Shown one piece after another: positions 1-5,949 of a stretch of DNA of 5,989 bases (positions are counted from its first letter, which is position 1; every line of letters begins with the position of its first letter). The DNA is from Alphaproteobacteria bacterium MarineAlpha3_Bin4 (lineage in GTDB: Bacteria > Pseudomonadota > Alphaproteobacteria > Rhodospirillales > Casp-alpha2): the NCBI GenBank assembly GCA_002938045.1, contig PTLJ01000105.1, positions 1 through 5,989 of the forward strand. The letters run 5' to 3'. The notes under the pieces were generated by a model. It saw nothing but the letters and a program-made list of their open reading frames with translations, did not search any database and was not told the DNA's origin. The position numbers were made by a program, and so were the translations under genes.

Positions 1-2
1 TT

Positions 3-65
3 GCCCTCACCGCTATTGGTATCACTTACTCGGCGACATCTTCGGTCGGGCGGAAGAATACCTGA
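3..65 (+). CDS. Possible C-terminal tail of an ABC permease, cut by the window edge
   Basis: The third forward frame is open from the window edge and reads ALTAIGITYSATSSVGRKNT before a TGA at 63-65. The piece starts fairly hydrophobic and ends polar and basic, as the cytoplasmic end of a membrane permease often does. Its stop lies one base before the ATG of the ABC ATPase, the spacing expected of translationally coupled transporter genes. Twenty residues are too few to assign a family, and the other two forward frames are also open here, so this call rests on spacing and context. The bases left of the window would settle it. Confidence 0.3.
   Translation, partial: ALTAIGITYSATSSVGRKNT
52..56 (+). 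promoter_or_regulatory. Ribosome binding site that sets the ABC ATPase start
   Basis: GGAAG lies 10 bases before the ATG at 67. It favours that ATG over the TTG at base 1, which is simply where the window begins. Confidence 0.45.
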
Positions 66-66
66 C

Positions 67-1185
67 ATGGGCGCGAAACTGGCCGTCGCCCTGCAGGATG
101 ACGGGCCGTTCCGTTTGGACGTCCAATTGTCCTGCGCCACCGGGGAAATCCTCGCTCTGGTCGGCCCATCGGGAAGCGGAAAATCGAGGGTTCTGCGCAG
201 CATCGCCGGGTTGTATCGACCGAAGCGTGGTGAGATCACATATGGTGACGCAGTCTGGTATGACGCCGCCAACGCCGTCGACCGTACGCCTCAGCAACGG
301 CGAGTTGGGATCGTTTTCCAGAACTACGCGCTGTTCCCGCACCTCTCGGCAATCAAGAATGTTATGGAGGCGCTTGGGGATCGGCCCTATTCGGAGCGCC
401 GGGCGCGAGCCGGTGAACTCCTCGGTCTCGTCAATCTCGGCGGGCTTGAAAATCGCAGTCCCGCAGCACTTTCTGGCGGCCAGCAACAACGCGTGGCCGT
501 GGCCCGGGCGCTTGCCCGCGACCCCAACGTTCTTCTGCTCGACGAGCCTTTTTCCGCCGTCGACAAGGCAACACGCCAGCGGCTTTACCGGGAACTCGCC
601 GATCTGCGCCGCCAACTGCGGATGCCGGTCATACTGGTGACTCACGATCTGGACGAAGCGGCGCTGTTAGCGGATCGCCTATGCATCCTTCATCGCGGGA
701 AGACGCTACAGGAGGGACCACCTTTCGACGTCATGGTGAAGCCGGCTACACCAGAAATCGCGCGGTTGGTGGGATTGAAGAACACCTTTGAAGGACGAGT
801 GATGGAACACGGGGTCAGCAATGACCGAACTTTCTTGGGTTGGGGGCCTTATACGTTGGAAACATCGTATCGGCCGAATTTCCCCGAAGGGAGCTCCGTA
901 ACATGGGCGATCCCGAATGCCCGCGTCATTCTTCACCGGCCTGATCGCCCGTCCAGAGGCGAAAAAGAGAACCCGGTTTCCGGCATCATTGCGGAGTTTG
1001 TACCGCTCGGCGACCAGACAAGCGTCGCTATCGCCGTGGATGGGGTGCCGGATTCACCACTTTTCATGACCGTGCCCACCCATGTCGCCCAACGAAACGA
1101 TCTAGCGGCCGAAAAGAGAATTAGCGCGTCACTTCTCGCAAAGGGAATTCATCTCATGCCGTTGAGCGATGAAGTCCAAACCTGA
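67..1185 (+). CDS. ABC transporter ATP-binding protein, molybdate/sulfate/iron-type with C-terminal TOBE-like region
   Basis: This is a 372-residue ATPase subunit that would power an inner-membrane importer from the cytoplasmic face. Counted from the ATG at 67, it has Walker A GPSGSGKS (33-40), the Q-loop in VFQNYALFPH (Gln85), signature LSGGQQQR (135-142), Walker B LLLLDEP with Asp159 and catalytic Glu160, and the H-loop His193 in VTHDLDEA. The roughly 130 residues after GLKNTFEGRV resemble the TOBE/MOP-like regulatory extension of ModC, CysA and FbpC, so the gene is not a short SsuB/TauB-type sulfonate ATPase. The frame stays open to base 1, but the ATG at 67 has a ribosome site and abuts a possible permease stop. 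It faces the msm operon head-on. Substrate is undetermined: molybdate, sulfate, iron or a small sulfonate are all possible. The ATPase call is firm; the substrate is not. Confidence 0.9.
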   Translation: MGAKLAVALQDDGPFRLDVQLSCATGEILALVGPSGSGKSRVLRSIAGLYRPKRGEITYGDAVWYDAANAVDRTPQQRRVGIVFQNYALFPHLSAIKNVMEALGDRPYSERRARAGELLGLVNLGGLENRSPAALSGGQQQRVAVARALARDPNVLLLDEPFSAVDKATRQRLYRELADLRRQLRMPVILVTHDLDEAALLADRLCILHRGKTLQEGPPFDVMVKPATPEIARLVGLKNTFEGRVMEHGVSNDRTFLGWGPYTLETSYRPNFPEGSSVTWAIPNARVILHRPDRPSRGEKENPVSGIIAEFVPLGDQTSVAIAVDGVPDSPLFMTVPTHVAQRNDLAAEKRISASLLAKGIHLMPLSDEVQT

Positions 1186-1222
1186 TAGGCATCGTTTAGC
1201 GGCTTGTCTTGAAGACGCAACC

Positions 1223-2260
1223 TCAGTTCCAGGCCCCCCGTGGTCGTCGCTTGGGCCTGTCATAAAACGGTTTAGGCACCTCGTGCACGTCCTGGAACTG
1301 GCCACTGGGATCGCTGAACGGCTGACTGGGTTGAGTTCCCGTCACAGGGACATACCCCAACCCGATGGTCCTGCTGGCAAGTTTGCTATGACAGGCCGAG
1401 GTAATAGCGATAGTGCCGGAGACCGGTGCCACTAAATCCTTACTAGGGCGCCATAAAATCGGTGGCTCTTCGGTTTCGGCACGAAAACAAATGAGCCGGA
1501 ACCGTGGCGGGGCAGCATCGCTCCCACAGAATGCCTCAAGCCCGGCGTCCCTAGCCGTAACGGGCAATCGAAATTCATTTGCGAAAAGCACGAACCCTGC
1601 TTCGATTCTCAGGCAGTCGGCAGCGGCGAAACCGGCTGGCTGAGCACGCTGTGCAAGTTGCTCCCATAGCCTTTTGCGATGTTCGACTGGAAGGATGATT
1701 TCGAACCCACGTTCGCCGGTGTAGCCAAGCCTACCGATGCAACAGGGAACTCCACCCATATCGAATACGGCGAAGCCAAAATAAGGCAAGACCCGAAGCC
1801 GCTTTCCGTCGACCAAGCCATCAAGCGCTTGAAAAGAATCCGGGCCCTGCACGGAAAAGACGGCGGTCGCGTCGTTTAGGTACGCAACCGAGCTATCTTT
1901 TCCCTTGGTACGCGTCTGTTCGACAAGATCGGTAACATCATCTGGGTGGCCACTCATCACCGTGTATCGACCGCCCCCCTCGTTCCAAATGGTCAGGTCG
2001 GACCTGAGATAGCCGTTTGGACCGCAAGAAAGCGCGTAGCGTATGCTTCCCGGCGCCATATCATCGAGACGGCGCTCTGTGATTCGGGCGATGGCCTTCA
2101 GGGCATCAGGACCGGAAACACAGACCGACAAGATGAAGGAAAAATCAAATAAAGCAGCACTCTGCCGACAGGCTTTAACCTCGGCTTCGATATTGCCGTA
2201 ATCACGAACCAGCTGATTAGGGTCAAAATCGGTTTCAGTTAACATTACTGAGCCCGTCAT
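1223..2260 (-). CDS. GcvT/aminomethyltransferase-family (folate-binding) protein downstream of msmABCD
   Basis: A 345-residue member of the GcvT superfamily (glycine-cleavage T-protein, DmdA, sarcosine and dimethylglycine dehydrogenase C-domains), cytosolic and probably tetrahydrofolate-binding. Family landmarks are NGYLRSDLTIWN (82-93), VFSVQGPDSF (134-143), GYTGERGFEI (179-188), CLRIEAGFVLF (216-226) and a late GLGYVP (300-305). Asp88 aligns, from memory, with the catalytic Asp of Thermotoga GcvT (Asp96, second Asp of its GGVIDDL), while the neighbouring Asp is Ser. The usual N-terminal stretch before the first folate-domain strand is shortened, and the Arg of the family's GARD motif is Ala (AAAD, 212-215). 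It is therefore a divergent paralogue rather than the housekeeping gcvT, and no gcvH or gcvP is visible. It follows msmD on the same strand after 293 bases. Neither the ATG at 2260 nor the in-frame ATG at 2245 has a strong ribosome site, so the start is uncertain by five codons. Role in C1 transfer is inferred. Confidence 0.85.
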   Translation of the reverse strand: MTGSVMLTETDFDPNQLVRDYGNIEAEVKACRQSAALFDFSFILSVCVSGPDALKAIARITERRLDDMAPGSIRYALSCGPNGYLRSDLTIWNEGGGRYTVMSGHPDDVTDLVEQTRTKGKDSSVAYLNDATAVFSVQGPDSFQALDGLVDGKRLRVLPYFGFAVFDMGGVPCCIGRLGYTGERGFEIILPVEHRKRLWEQLAQRAQPAGFAAADCLRIEAGFVLFANEFRLPVTARDAGLEAFCGSDAAPPRFRLICFRAETEEPPILWRPSKDLVAPVSGTIAITSACHSKLASRTIGLGYVPVTGTQPSQPFSDPSGQFQDVHEVPKPFYDRPKRRPRGAWN

Positions 2261-2278
2261 ATTTCATAAAAACAAGAA

Positions 2279-2297
2279 ATCTCTGTAGAGGAGAGAT
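2279..2297 (-). promoter_or_regulatory. Small stem-loop in the leader of the GcvT-like gene
   Basis: ATCTCT and AGAGAT form a 6-bp perfect stem around a 7-base loop, ending about 18 bases before the start codon. It could affect translation or be a protein-binding dyad. It is short enough to be chance, and no T-tract follows it, so it is not a terminator. Confidence 0.25.
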
Positions 2298-2371
2298 CAT
2301 TGAGTTGCCTCTATGCCCAAAGCACCAGTCTTTATTATGCGAAGTGAGCAGAGGGAAATTAACAGGCTGCA

Positions 2372-2377
2372 ATTATA
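2372..2377 (-). promoter_or_regulatory. Candidate -10 box for the GcvT-like gene
   Basis: The minus strand reads TATAAT exactly (within CTATATAATTG), about 110 bases before the start codon. The best -35 at 18 bases is TGGAAT, matching only three of six consensus positions, so this is weak support for a separate transcript. Confidence 0.25.
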
Positions 2378-2553
2378 TAGAACAGCTGGGCTCTTATTCC
2401 ATAACACCAGCCAAGCCATTCCGATAACGCCAACTTTTCCGAATCATTTTTACATACCGGTCTGGCACCTAAACCCAGCTTTTTCGGTCACTTGAAATGC
2501 CTCCATAGCCTCGGTGTCGTGGCCGAGTATTGGATCTGATCTTATTTCCTAGC

Positions 2554-3597
2554 TTAAGTGAATTTGTCATAACGGATATCTGTTCCCGGAAATTTAGCTT
2601 CAAGAACTAACATCCTCAGAGCACTATCTACCATCGGAGGCGGTCCCGCTACATAGGCGAGCATATCCAAGTATTTGTCTGTCATATGCTCGGAGACTAC
2701 CGCGTGAACAAAGCCCGTCGCGAAACGAAGGTTTTGGTAACATTCTTGCAGTCCAGTAGCGTTAGTTTCTTCTGATAGCGCAATAGTTACCTCCAGATTC
2801 TCAGGATATTTCATTACATAATTGGAGAGCTCTTCGAGGAAAAAAATGTCTTTCTTAGAACGTACCCCGAAAAAGATGAAGCCGTTGTGAGTTTTAAAAT
2901 AACTGCTCTGACAGCCGTGCGATACAATTGCCATCATCCCGGCAATCCCTGATCCGCCAGCGATACAGAGGATATTTTTATTCTCTTTCGGATGAAACGT
3001 AGCGCACCCAAGCGGCCCAAAAATTTTGATAGACTTCCCCTCTACATTATTGTCAAAAATCCAATCCGAAAATTTTCCGTCGTGCTTGCGTTTGATGACG
3101 AATACGAGCTTGTTTGTTTCACGGTCGTAATTGACCATCGAGTAGGCTCGAGTCCCTACAACCTCGTCACTTTCGAGCAATACGAACTGACCTGCGTCAA
3201 AAGACGTAGGCTTGTCTAATTTGACATCAAATAGTGAGACGTCGTGCGTTACAAGTCGGTAATTATTTACCTGCCCGACGAAATACGAAGGCCACCTATC
3301 CCGCTTGATTTCACCTGTCATCTTGCCAGGAACCCGCAGAGTACAATCACCGCGAGCTCTAGTCTGGCACATTAAGATCTCTTTCTTTTCCTGCTTGACG
3401 TAAGACATTCCGGGCGCGTCAGCCCATTCCAGGTGGGTTTTGCCCTCCACCACCCGCGCTCGGCAAGTACCACAAGTGCCAGTCGCGCATTCGTAAGGCA
3501 ACGACAAGCCATTGCGCAGTCCAGCGTAAAGAAGTGATTCTTCTGGACCGCAATCAAAATCATAACTGCCGCCCTTAGTTTGAACCTTGATTTTCAT
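2554..3597 (-). CDS. msmD: Methanesulfonate monooxygenase reductase component MsmD (plant-type [2Fe-2S] / FAD / NADH)
   Basis: A 347-residue cytosolic reductase that takes hydride from NADH and passes single electrons to the Rieske ferredoxin MsmC. The N-terminal third is a plant-type ferredoxin with ligands Cys37, Cys42, Cys45 and Cys77 (C-x4-C-x2-C-x31-C). It is followed by a ferredoxin-reductase FAD domain carrying RAYS (150-153), then an NAD domain with AGGSGIAGM (213-221) and FFGVRSKKD (242-250). The late motif is AGPPPM (317-322), where many relatives have CGPP, so the usual Cys is Ala. The ferredoxin-first order matches toluene/phenol monooxygenase reductases (TmoF type) and naphthalene dioxygenase reductase. 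The start has only a weak ribosome site (AAG just before the ATG) and lies 70 bases after msmC, so it may depend on readthrough or coupling. The reductase call is secure; the MsmD name rests on position behind msmABC. Confidence 0.9.
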   Translation of the reverse strand: MKIKVQTKGGSYDFDCGPEESLLYAGLRNGLSLPYECATGTCGTCRARVVEGKTHLEWADAPGMSYVKQEKKEILMCQTRARGDCTLRVPGKMTGEIKRDRWPSYFVGQVNNYRLVTHDVSLFDVKLDKPTSFDAGQFVLLESDEVVGTRAYSMVNYDRETNKLVFVIKRKHDGKFSDWIFDNNVEGKSIKIFGPLGCATFHPKENKNILCIAGGSGIAGMMAIVSHGCQSSYFKTHNGFIFFGVRSKKDIFFLEELSNYVMKYPENLEVTIALSEETNATGLQECYQNLRFATGFVHAVVSEHMTDKYLDMLAYVAGPPPMVDSALRMLVLEAKFPGTDIRYDKFT

Positions 3598-3624
3598 CTT
3601 GGTTTATATGCTGGGAAAAAACTT

Positions 3625-3638
3625 CTAAAAGATTTTAG
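3625..3638. repeat. AT-rich 14-base inverted repeat between msmC and msmD
   Basis: CTAAAA-GA-TTTTAG is a perfect dyad in the 70-base msmC-msmD gap. On the minus strand it falls about 30 bases after the msmC stop and could form a weak hairpin or a binding site. It is short and AT-rich, so chance is a real alternative. Confidence 0.25.
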
Positions 3639-3667
3639 CCTACTGACTTTGTCGGCTGTATTGTGAG

Positions 3668-4039
3668 TTAGTTGAAAAAATCGTCGTCATCGAGTTCGTC
3701 TTCTTCGTCATATTCGTAAACCAGTTCCTTCTCCAGATTAATAAGAACATCACCTGCCTCGACTTTAATTTCGTAGCAGAGCAGTGATTTTTCTGCCATC
3801 CCCACCATTTCACCGGTACGGATATCCCATTGCCACAAATGTTTGGAACACGTGAGAACCCCGCTGGTTTCCAATATGCCCGACTCGTGGAGAGGTTCCT
3901 CCATATGCGGACAATATGGCGCTATGGCCTGAAAGCCGTCGCCATAGTTGGCAACAACTATTGCAACGCCATCGACTTCAAATCTCTGTAGTGTGTTATT
4001 TGCAATGTCATCCGCCGCACATACCTTTTGCCAAGTCAT
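3668..4039 (-). CDS. msmC: Methanesulfonate monooxygenase Rieske ferredoxin MsmC
   Basis: A 123-residue soluble Rieske ferredoxin that shuttles electrons from MsmD to the MsmAB oxygenase. The [2Fe-2S] ligands are Cys43-Pro-His45 and Cys64-Ser-Lys-His67, with 18 residues between His45 and Cys64. The HLWQWD after the second pair resembles the HLWTFN of toluene-4-monooxygenase ferredoxin TmoC more than biphenyl-type ferredoxins. Unusual is the C-terminal tail: ten of the twelve residues 109-120 are Asp or Glu, followed by FFN. Such a tail could steer docking to a partner, but that is inference. The ATG at 4039 has GAGG seven bases upstream (4047-4050), a clear ribosome site. It is separated from msmB by 124 bases. 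Confidence 0.92.
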   Translation of the reverse strand: MTWQKVCAADDIANNTLQRFEVDGVAIVVANYGDGFQAIAPYCPHMEEPLHESGILETSGVLTCSKHLWQWDIRTGEMVGMAEKSLLCYEIKVEAGDVLINLEKELVYEYDEEDELDDDDFFN

Positions 4040-4046
4040 ATCTGAG

Positions 4047-4050
4047 CCTC
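4047..4050 (-). promoter_or_regulatory. Ribosome binding site of msmC
   Basis: GAGG on the minus strand, seven bases before the ATG at 4039, confirms that start. Confidence 0.6.
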
Positions 4051-4112
4051 GTAAATTTATCGGGCTTTAATAACGTTGCTGTTATGTATTGCACAATCAG
4101 GAAACCATTAAA

Positions 4113-4124
4113 TACGTGCACGTA
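4113..4124. repeat. Perfect 12-base palindrome between msmB and msmC, possible operator
   Basis: TACGTGCACGTA equals its own reverse complement over all 12 bases and lies 39 bases after the msmB stop in the transcribed direction. A perfect dyad of this length is typical of dimeric regulator sites. As an RNA hairpin it would give only about a 4-bp stem. The minus strand continues with TTTAA, too short a T-tract for a convincing terminator. Function unknown. Confidence 0.45.
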
Positions 4125-4163
4125 GGCAAAAGCGTCTATCTAGCGGAGCCGGTTCTTTCCAGC

Positions 4164-4661
4164 TCAGACAATAAAATGGGAACCCTTATCGAGGCGGCGG
4201 GTATCGAGCCGAACCTCGCGCTCGACAAACCGCGCTGTCTCACCGTCCATCTTAAACTTATCAATATACTTGCCGATCAAAAACAAGCGGTTCTCGCCGG
4301 CATCGATGTGAGAATTAATGCCGTCATACATGTTCTGATAAACGACCAGCGAAGTTACCGACGTCGCATCCTCGCCGTCCTCTTCAACGTCGACCGTATA
4401 GACTGTCGCGTGCCGTTTTAGGGGCGAATGGTCTGTGTTATGCTTGGGCAGCATCCCGCACATGGTTGCGAGTTCTTCACGGTTGCCCGAGAAGTAAGTC
4501 ATGTCGCGGCTGATTTCCGGGCTGTACGCCTTGATAGTGTATTTGAAGGCCTCGTCGCAAAGACTTAAAAAGCCGTCCCACTTCTCGTCATCAAGCAGTA
4601 GGCATGATCGATAGATGGTATCCTTGACTGCCTCGGCAATTTTGGTTCCATTTGCGCTCAT
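4164..4661 (-). CDS. msmB: Methanesulfonate monooxygenase hydroxylase small (beta) subunit MsmB
   Basis: A 165-residue beta subunit of a ring-hydroxylating-type oxygenase (NTF2-like cone fold). It carries no metal or cofactor and stabilises the alpha-beta hydroxylase. Family marks are the N-terminal helix pattern IYRSCLLLDDEKWDGFLSL (16-34), which matches the YREA-LLDE-x-DEWL start of such subunits, and the C-terminal FVEREVRLDTRRLDKG (145-160), the equivalent of the REVxLDTRRL end motif. Length is normal. The gene follows msmA after 34 bases, with AAGG eight bases before the ATG (4670-4673). Alpha and beta are adjacent in the expected order, so they are almost certainly co-expressed. The beta-subunit call is firm; MSA specificity comes from the msmA neighbour. 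Confidence 0.9.
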   Translation of the reverse strand: MSANGTKIAEAVKDTIYRSCLLLDDEKWDGFLSLCDEAFKYTIKAYSPEISRDMTYFSGNREELATMCGMLPKHNTDHSPLKRHATVYTVDVEEDGEDATSVTSLVVYQNMYDGINSHIDAGENRLFLIGKYIDKFKMDGETARFVEREVRLDTRRLDKGSHFIV

Positions 4662-4695
4662 GGCTTTCGCCTTCGAATTTGTCTGGCACAGCGCT

Positions 4696-5937
4696 TTATT
4701 CCGCGGCCACCATGTATTCTTTCATGGGATCACTGGGTAGTCGGTTCATCCACTTGCCCCAATGGTCATAGAAGTGGCGCACGCCGTTTTCATCATGGAT
4801 GTACTCATCCTCAACCCGGCCATGAAGGATGCGCCGAGGCTCGGATCCCGTCTTCATGGTTGAACCCTGTCCGGTGACGGCGATCAGATCCTCGTGCAGA
4901 TTGCGGCCGAACGGCCCCCAAATGGTGTTGTGGTGCTCAATTCTTATCATGCGTTCCTCGGGCGTGTCACTCTTAAGGCCGAGGCCACGGAATTCGATCA
5001 TCACCTTGTCGGGCGCCAGAGGCGTCACGACGTCGGATCTGAACGCCGAGCCGCGCAGGTTGAAGTTCATGCCCGGGAATAAATCGACCATGTACCACTG
5101 GTTAGGCGGAAATTTTGGAAACGACAATTCCGAGCGCGATTCAAAACCGTCGTATTCGTCGTATTTCACTTCAAAGCTATTGACGTTCACGTGGCCATTA
5201 TCGAAAGGAACGTTCTTGCGCGCGAAGTACTCGTCGTTAAATCCGGTCACTCGGTTATGGTAGTGCATGTAGTCGTGGTAGAACTCACTGTTGGTGTCAT
5301 GCCAAAGCTTGTAGTTTGTGCCGATGATGGCCTTATGATAGTGGAACACTTCAAGCGGCTCTGTGTCGATGGCGTCCTTTATGCAATCGAAGCATCCGGC
5401 AGCCCACTCCTCGACCGTCTGCTCCACCTGGTCGTTTAGGGTCACCCAAATGAAGCCGCCAAACTTAACTTCGCAACGGAGGCGTCGCAGGCCGACATGC
5501 TCTTTCTTTAAACGCTCTTGATAGCCATCTTCGCCTCGGGTGATGAAAGCGCAGTTACCTTTCATGTCAAACTGCCAGCCGTGGAACATGCAGGTCATGT
5601 GCTTAGGGTTGCCCGAAGGCCGGCCTTCAAGGAAGGATCCAGCCGGTTGACGTTCAATCATCATACCGCGATGCGGGCAGACATTTAAAAAGGCGCGCAC
5701 CTGGTTGTCCGTGCCACGGACTACAATGATCGGTTCCCGTGCAATCGAGGAAGTCCGGAAACTGTAAGGTTCTGGCAATTCAGACTCGTGGCAAACAGGA
5801 ACCCATACCTTCTTGAAGATTTTCTCCAACTCTTCTTCAAAAATGTCTGGGTCGGAATAAATGCGGCTGTCAACCCACTGGCCGGGTTTGAGTTGCCCGG
5901 GGACTTCTTTCCACTGTGTGTGATTTCTAGCTGGCAT
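4696..5937 (-). CDS. msmA: Methanesulfonate monooxygenase hydroxylase large (alpha) subunit MsmA
   Basis: A 413-residue Rieske non-heme iron oxygenase, the catalytic subunit that hydroxylates methanesulfonate, whose product breaks down to formaldehyde and sulfite. The Rieske ligands are Cys87-Pro-His89 and Cys116-Met-Phe-His119. The 26 residues between His89 and Cys116, instead of about 15-17, are the known signature of MsmA. The mononuclear iron site lies in SEFYHDYMHYH (217-227): His221 plus His225 or His227, with Asp350 in LHEDLIAV as likely third ligand. Glu218 occupies the place of the Asp that normally bridges Rieske and iron centres. The frame opens with GTG at 5940 then ATG at 5937; I chose the ATG because GGAG sits eight bases before it. 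It leads the msmABCD block. Only 52 bases upstream are visible, so its promoter is outside or at the edge. No aromatic dioxygenase matches this loop length. Confidence 0.92.
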   Translation of the reverse strand: MPARNHTQWKEVPGQLKPGQWVDSRIYSDPDIFEEELEKIFKKVWVPVCHESELPEPYSFRTSSIAREPIIVVRGTDNQVRAFLNVCPHRGMMIERQPAGSFLEGRPSGNPKHMTCMFHGWQFDMKGNCAFITRGEDGYQERLKKEHVGLRRLRCEVKFGGFIWVTLNDQVEQTVEEWAAGCFDCIKDAIDTEPLEVFHYHKAIIGTNYKLWHDTNSEFYHDYMHYHNRVTGFNDEYFARKNVPFDNGHVNVNSFEVKYDEYDGFESRSELSFPKFPPNQWYMVDLFPGMNFNLRGSAFRSDVVTPLAPDKVMIEFRGLGLKSDTPEERMIRIEHHNTIWGPFGRNLHEDLIAVTGQGSTMKTGSEPRRILHGRVEDEYIHDENGVRHFYDHWGKWMNRLPSDPMKEYMVAAE

Positions 5938-5945
5938 CACTCAAT

Positions 5946-5949
5946 CTCC
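5946..5949 (-). promoter_or_regulatory. Ribosome binding site that decides the msmA start
   Basis: GGAG on the minus strand lies eight bases before the ATG at 5937 and five before the GTG at 5940. The spacing favours the ATG. Confidence 0.5.

Larger units (their letters stand above)
2261..2553. other. 293-base non-coding gap between msmD and the GcvT-like gene
   Basis: I find no supportable gene on either strand. The plus-strand frame at 2313-2495 (60 codons) has no family features and no good ribosome site, and the minus strand offers only frames under about 20 codons. No tRNA, repeat array or mobile-element end is apparent. It does hold a -10-like hexamer and a small stem-loop, listed separately. 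The gap suggests the GcvT-like gene may have its own promoter. Confidence 0.6.
2554..5937 (-). other. msmABCD operon (methanesulfonate oxidation)
   Basis: Four same-strand genes encode a complete three-component monooxygenase: hydroxylase alpha and beta, Rieske ferredoxin, and NADH reductase, in the order known from MSA-oxidising methylotrophs. Gaps are 34, 124 and 70 bases, so internal regulation between msmB and msmC is conceivable. No component is missing or frameshifted. The GcvT-like gene continues in the same direction and may be cotranscribed or separately driven. Confidence 0.85.

Noticed and set aside
98..640. 180-codon plus-strand frame overlapping the ABC ATPase
   Set aside because: Its composition (rich in Arg, Ser, Cys, Trp) is that of an out-of-frame translation and it has no family features.
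22..645. 207-codon open frame on the minus strand under the ABC ATPase
   Set aside because: It is antisense to a gene with all ABC motifs, has no recognisable domain, and open antisense frames are expected in G+C-rich coding DNA.
1206..1216. GTCTTGAAGAC dyad in the convergent gap, considered as a bidirectional terminator
   Set aside because: Five-base arms around a single base cannot form a stable hairpin, and no T-tract flanks it.
2313..2495. 60-codon plus-strand frame in the msmD to GcvT-like gap
   Set aside because: Not a shadow of a gene, but it shows no domain, membrane segment or well-placed ribosome site; an open frame of this size is expected by chance.
2510..2527. CTCGG-8-CCGAG dyad after msmD, considered as a terminator
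   Set aside because: Only 5 bp with an 8-base loop and no T-tract on the minus-strand side.
4089..4421. 110-codon plus-strand frame opposite msmB and its downstream gap
   Set aside because: Mostly antisense to msmB; no motif or ribosome site supports it.
4829..5263. 144-codon plus-strand frame opposite msmA
   Set aside because: Antisense to a well-conserved Rieske oxygenase with no domain of its own.
4696..5937. Aromatic ring-hydroxylating dioxygenase as identity of the large subunit
   Set aside because: The 26-residue Rieske loop and altered iron motif fit MsmA, and no aromatic-degradation gene such as a diol dehydrogenase or ring-cleavage enzyme is present.
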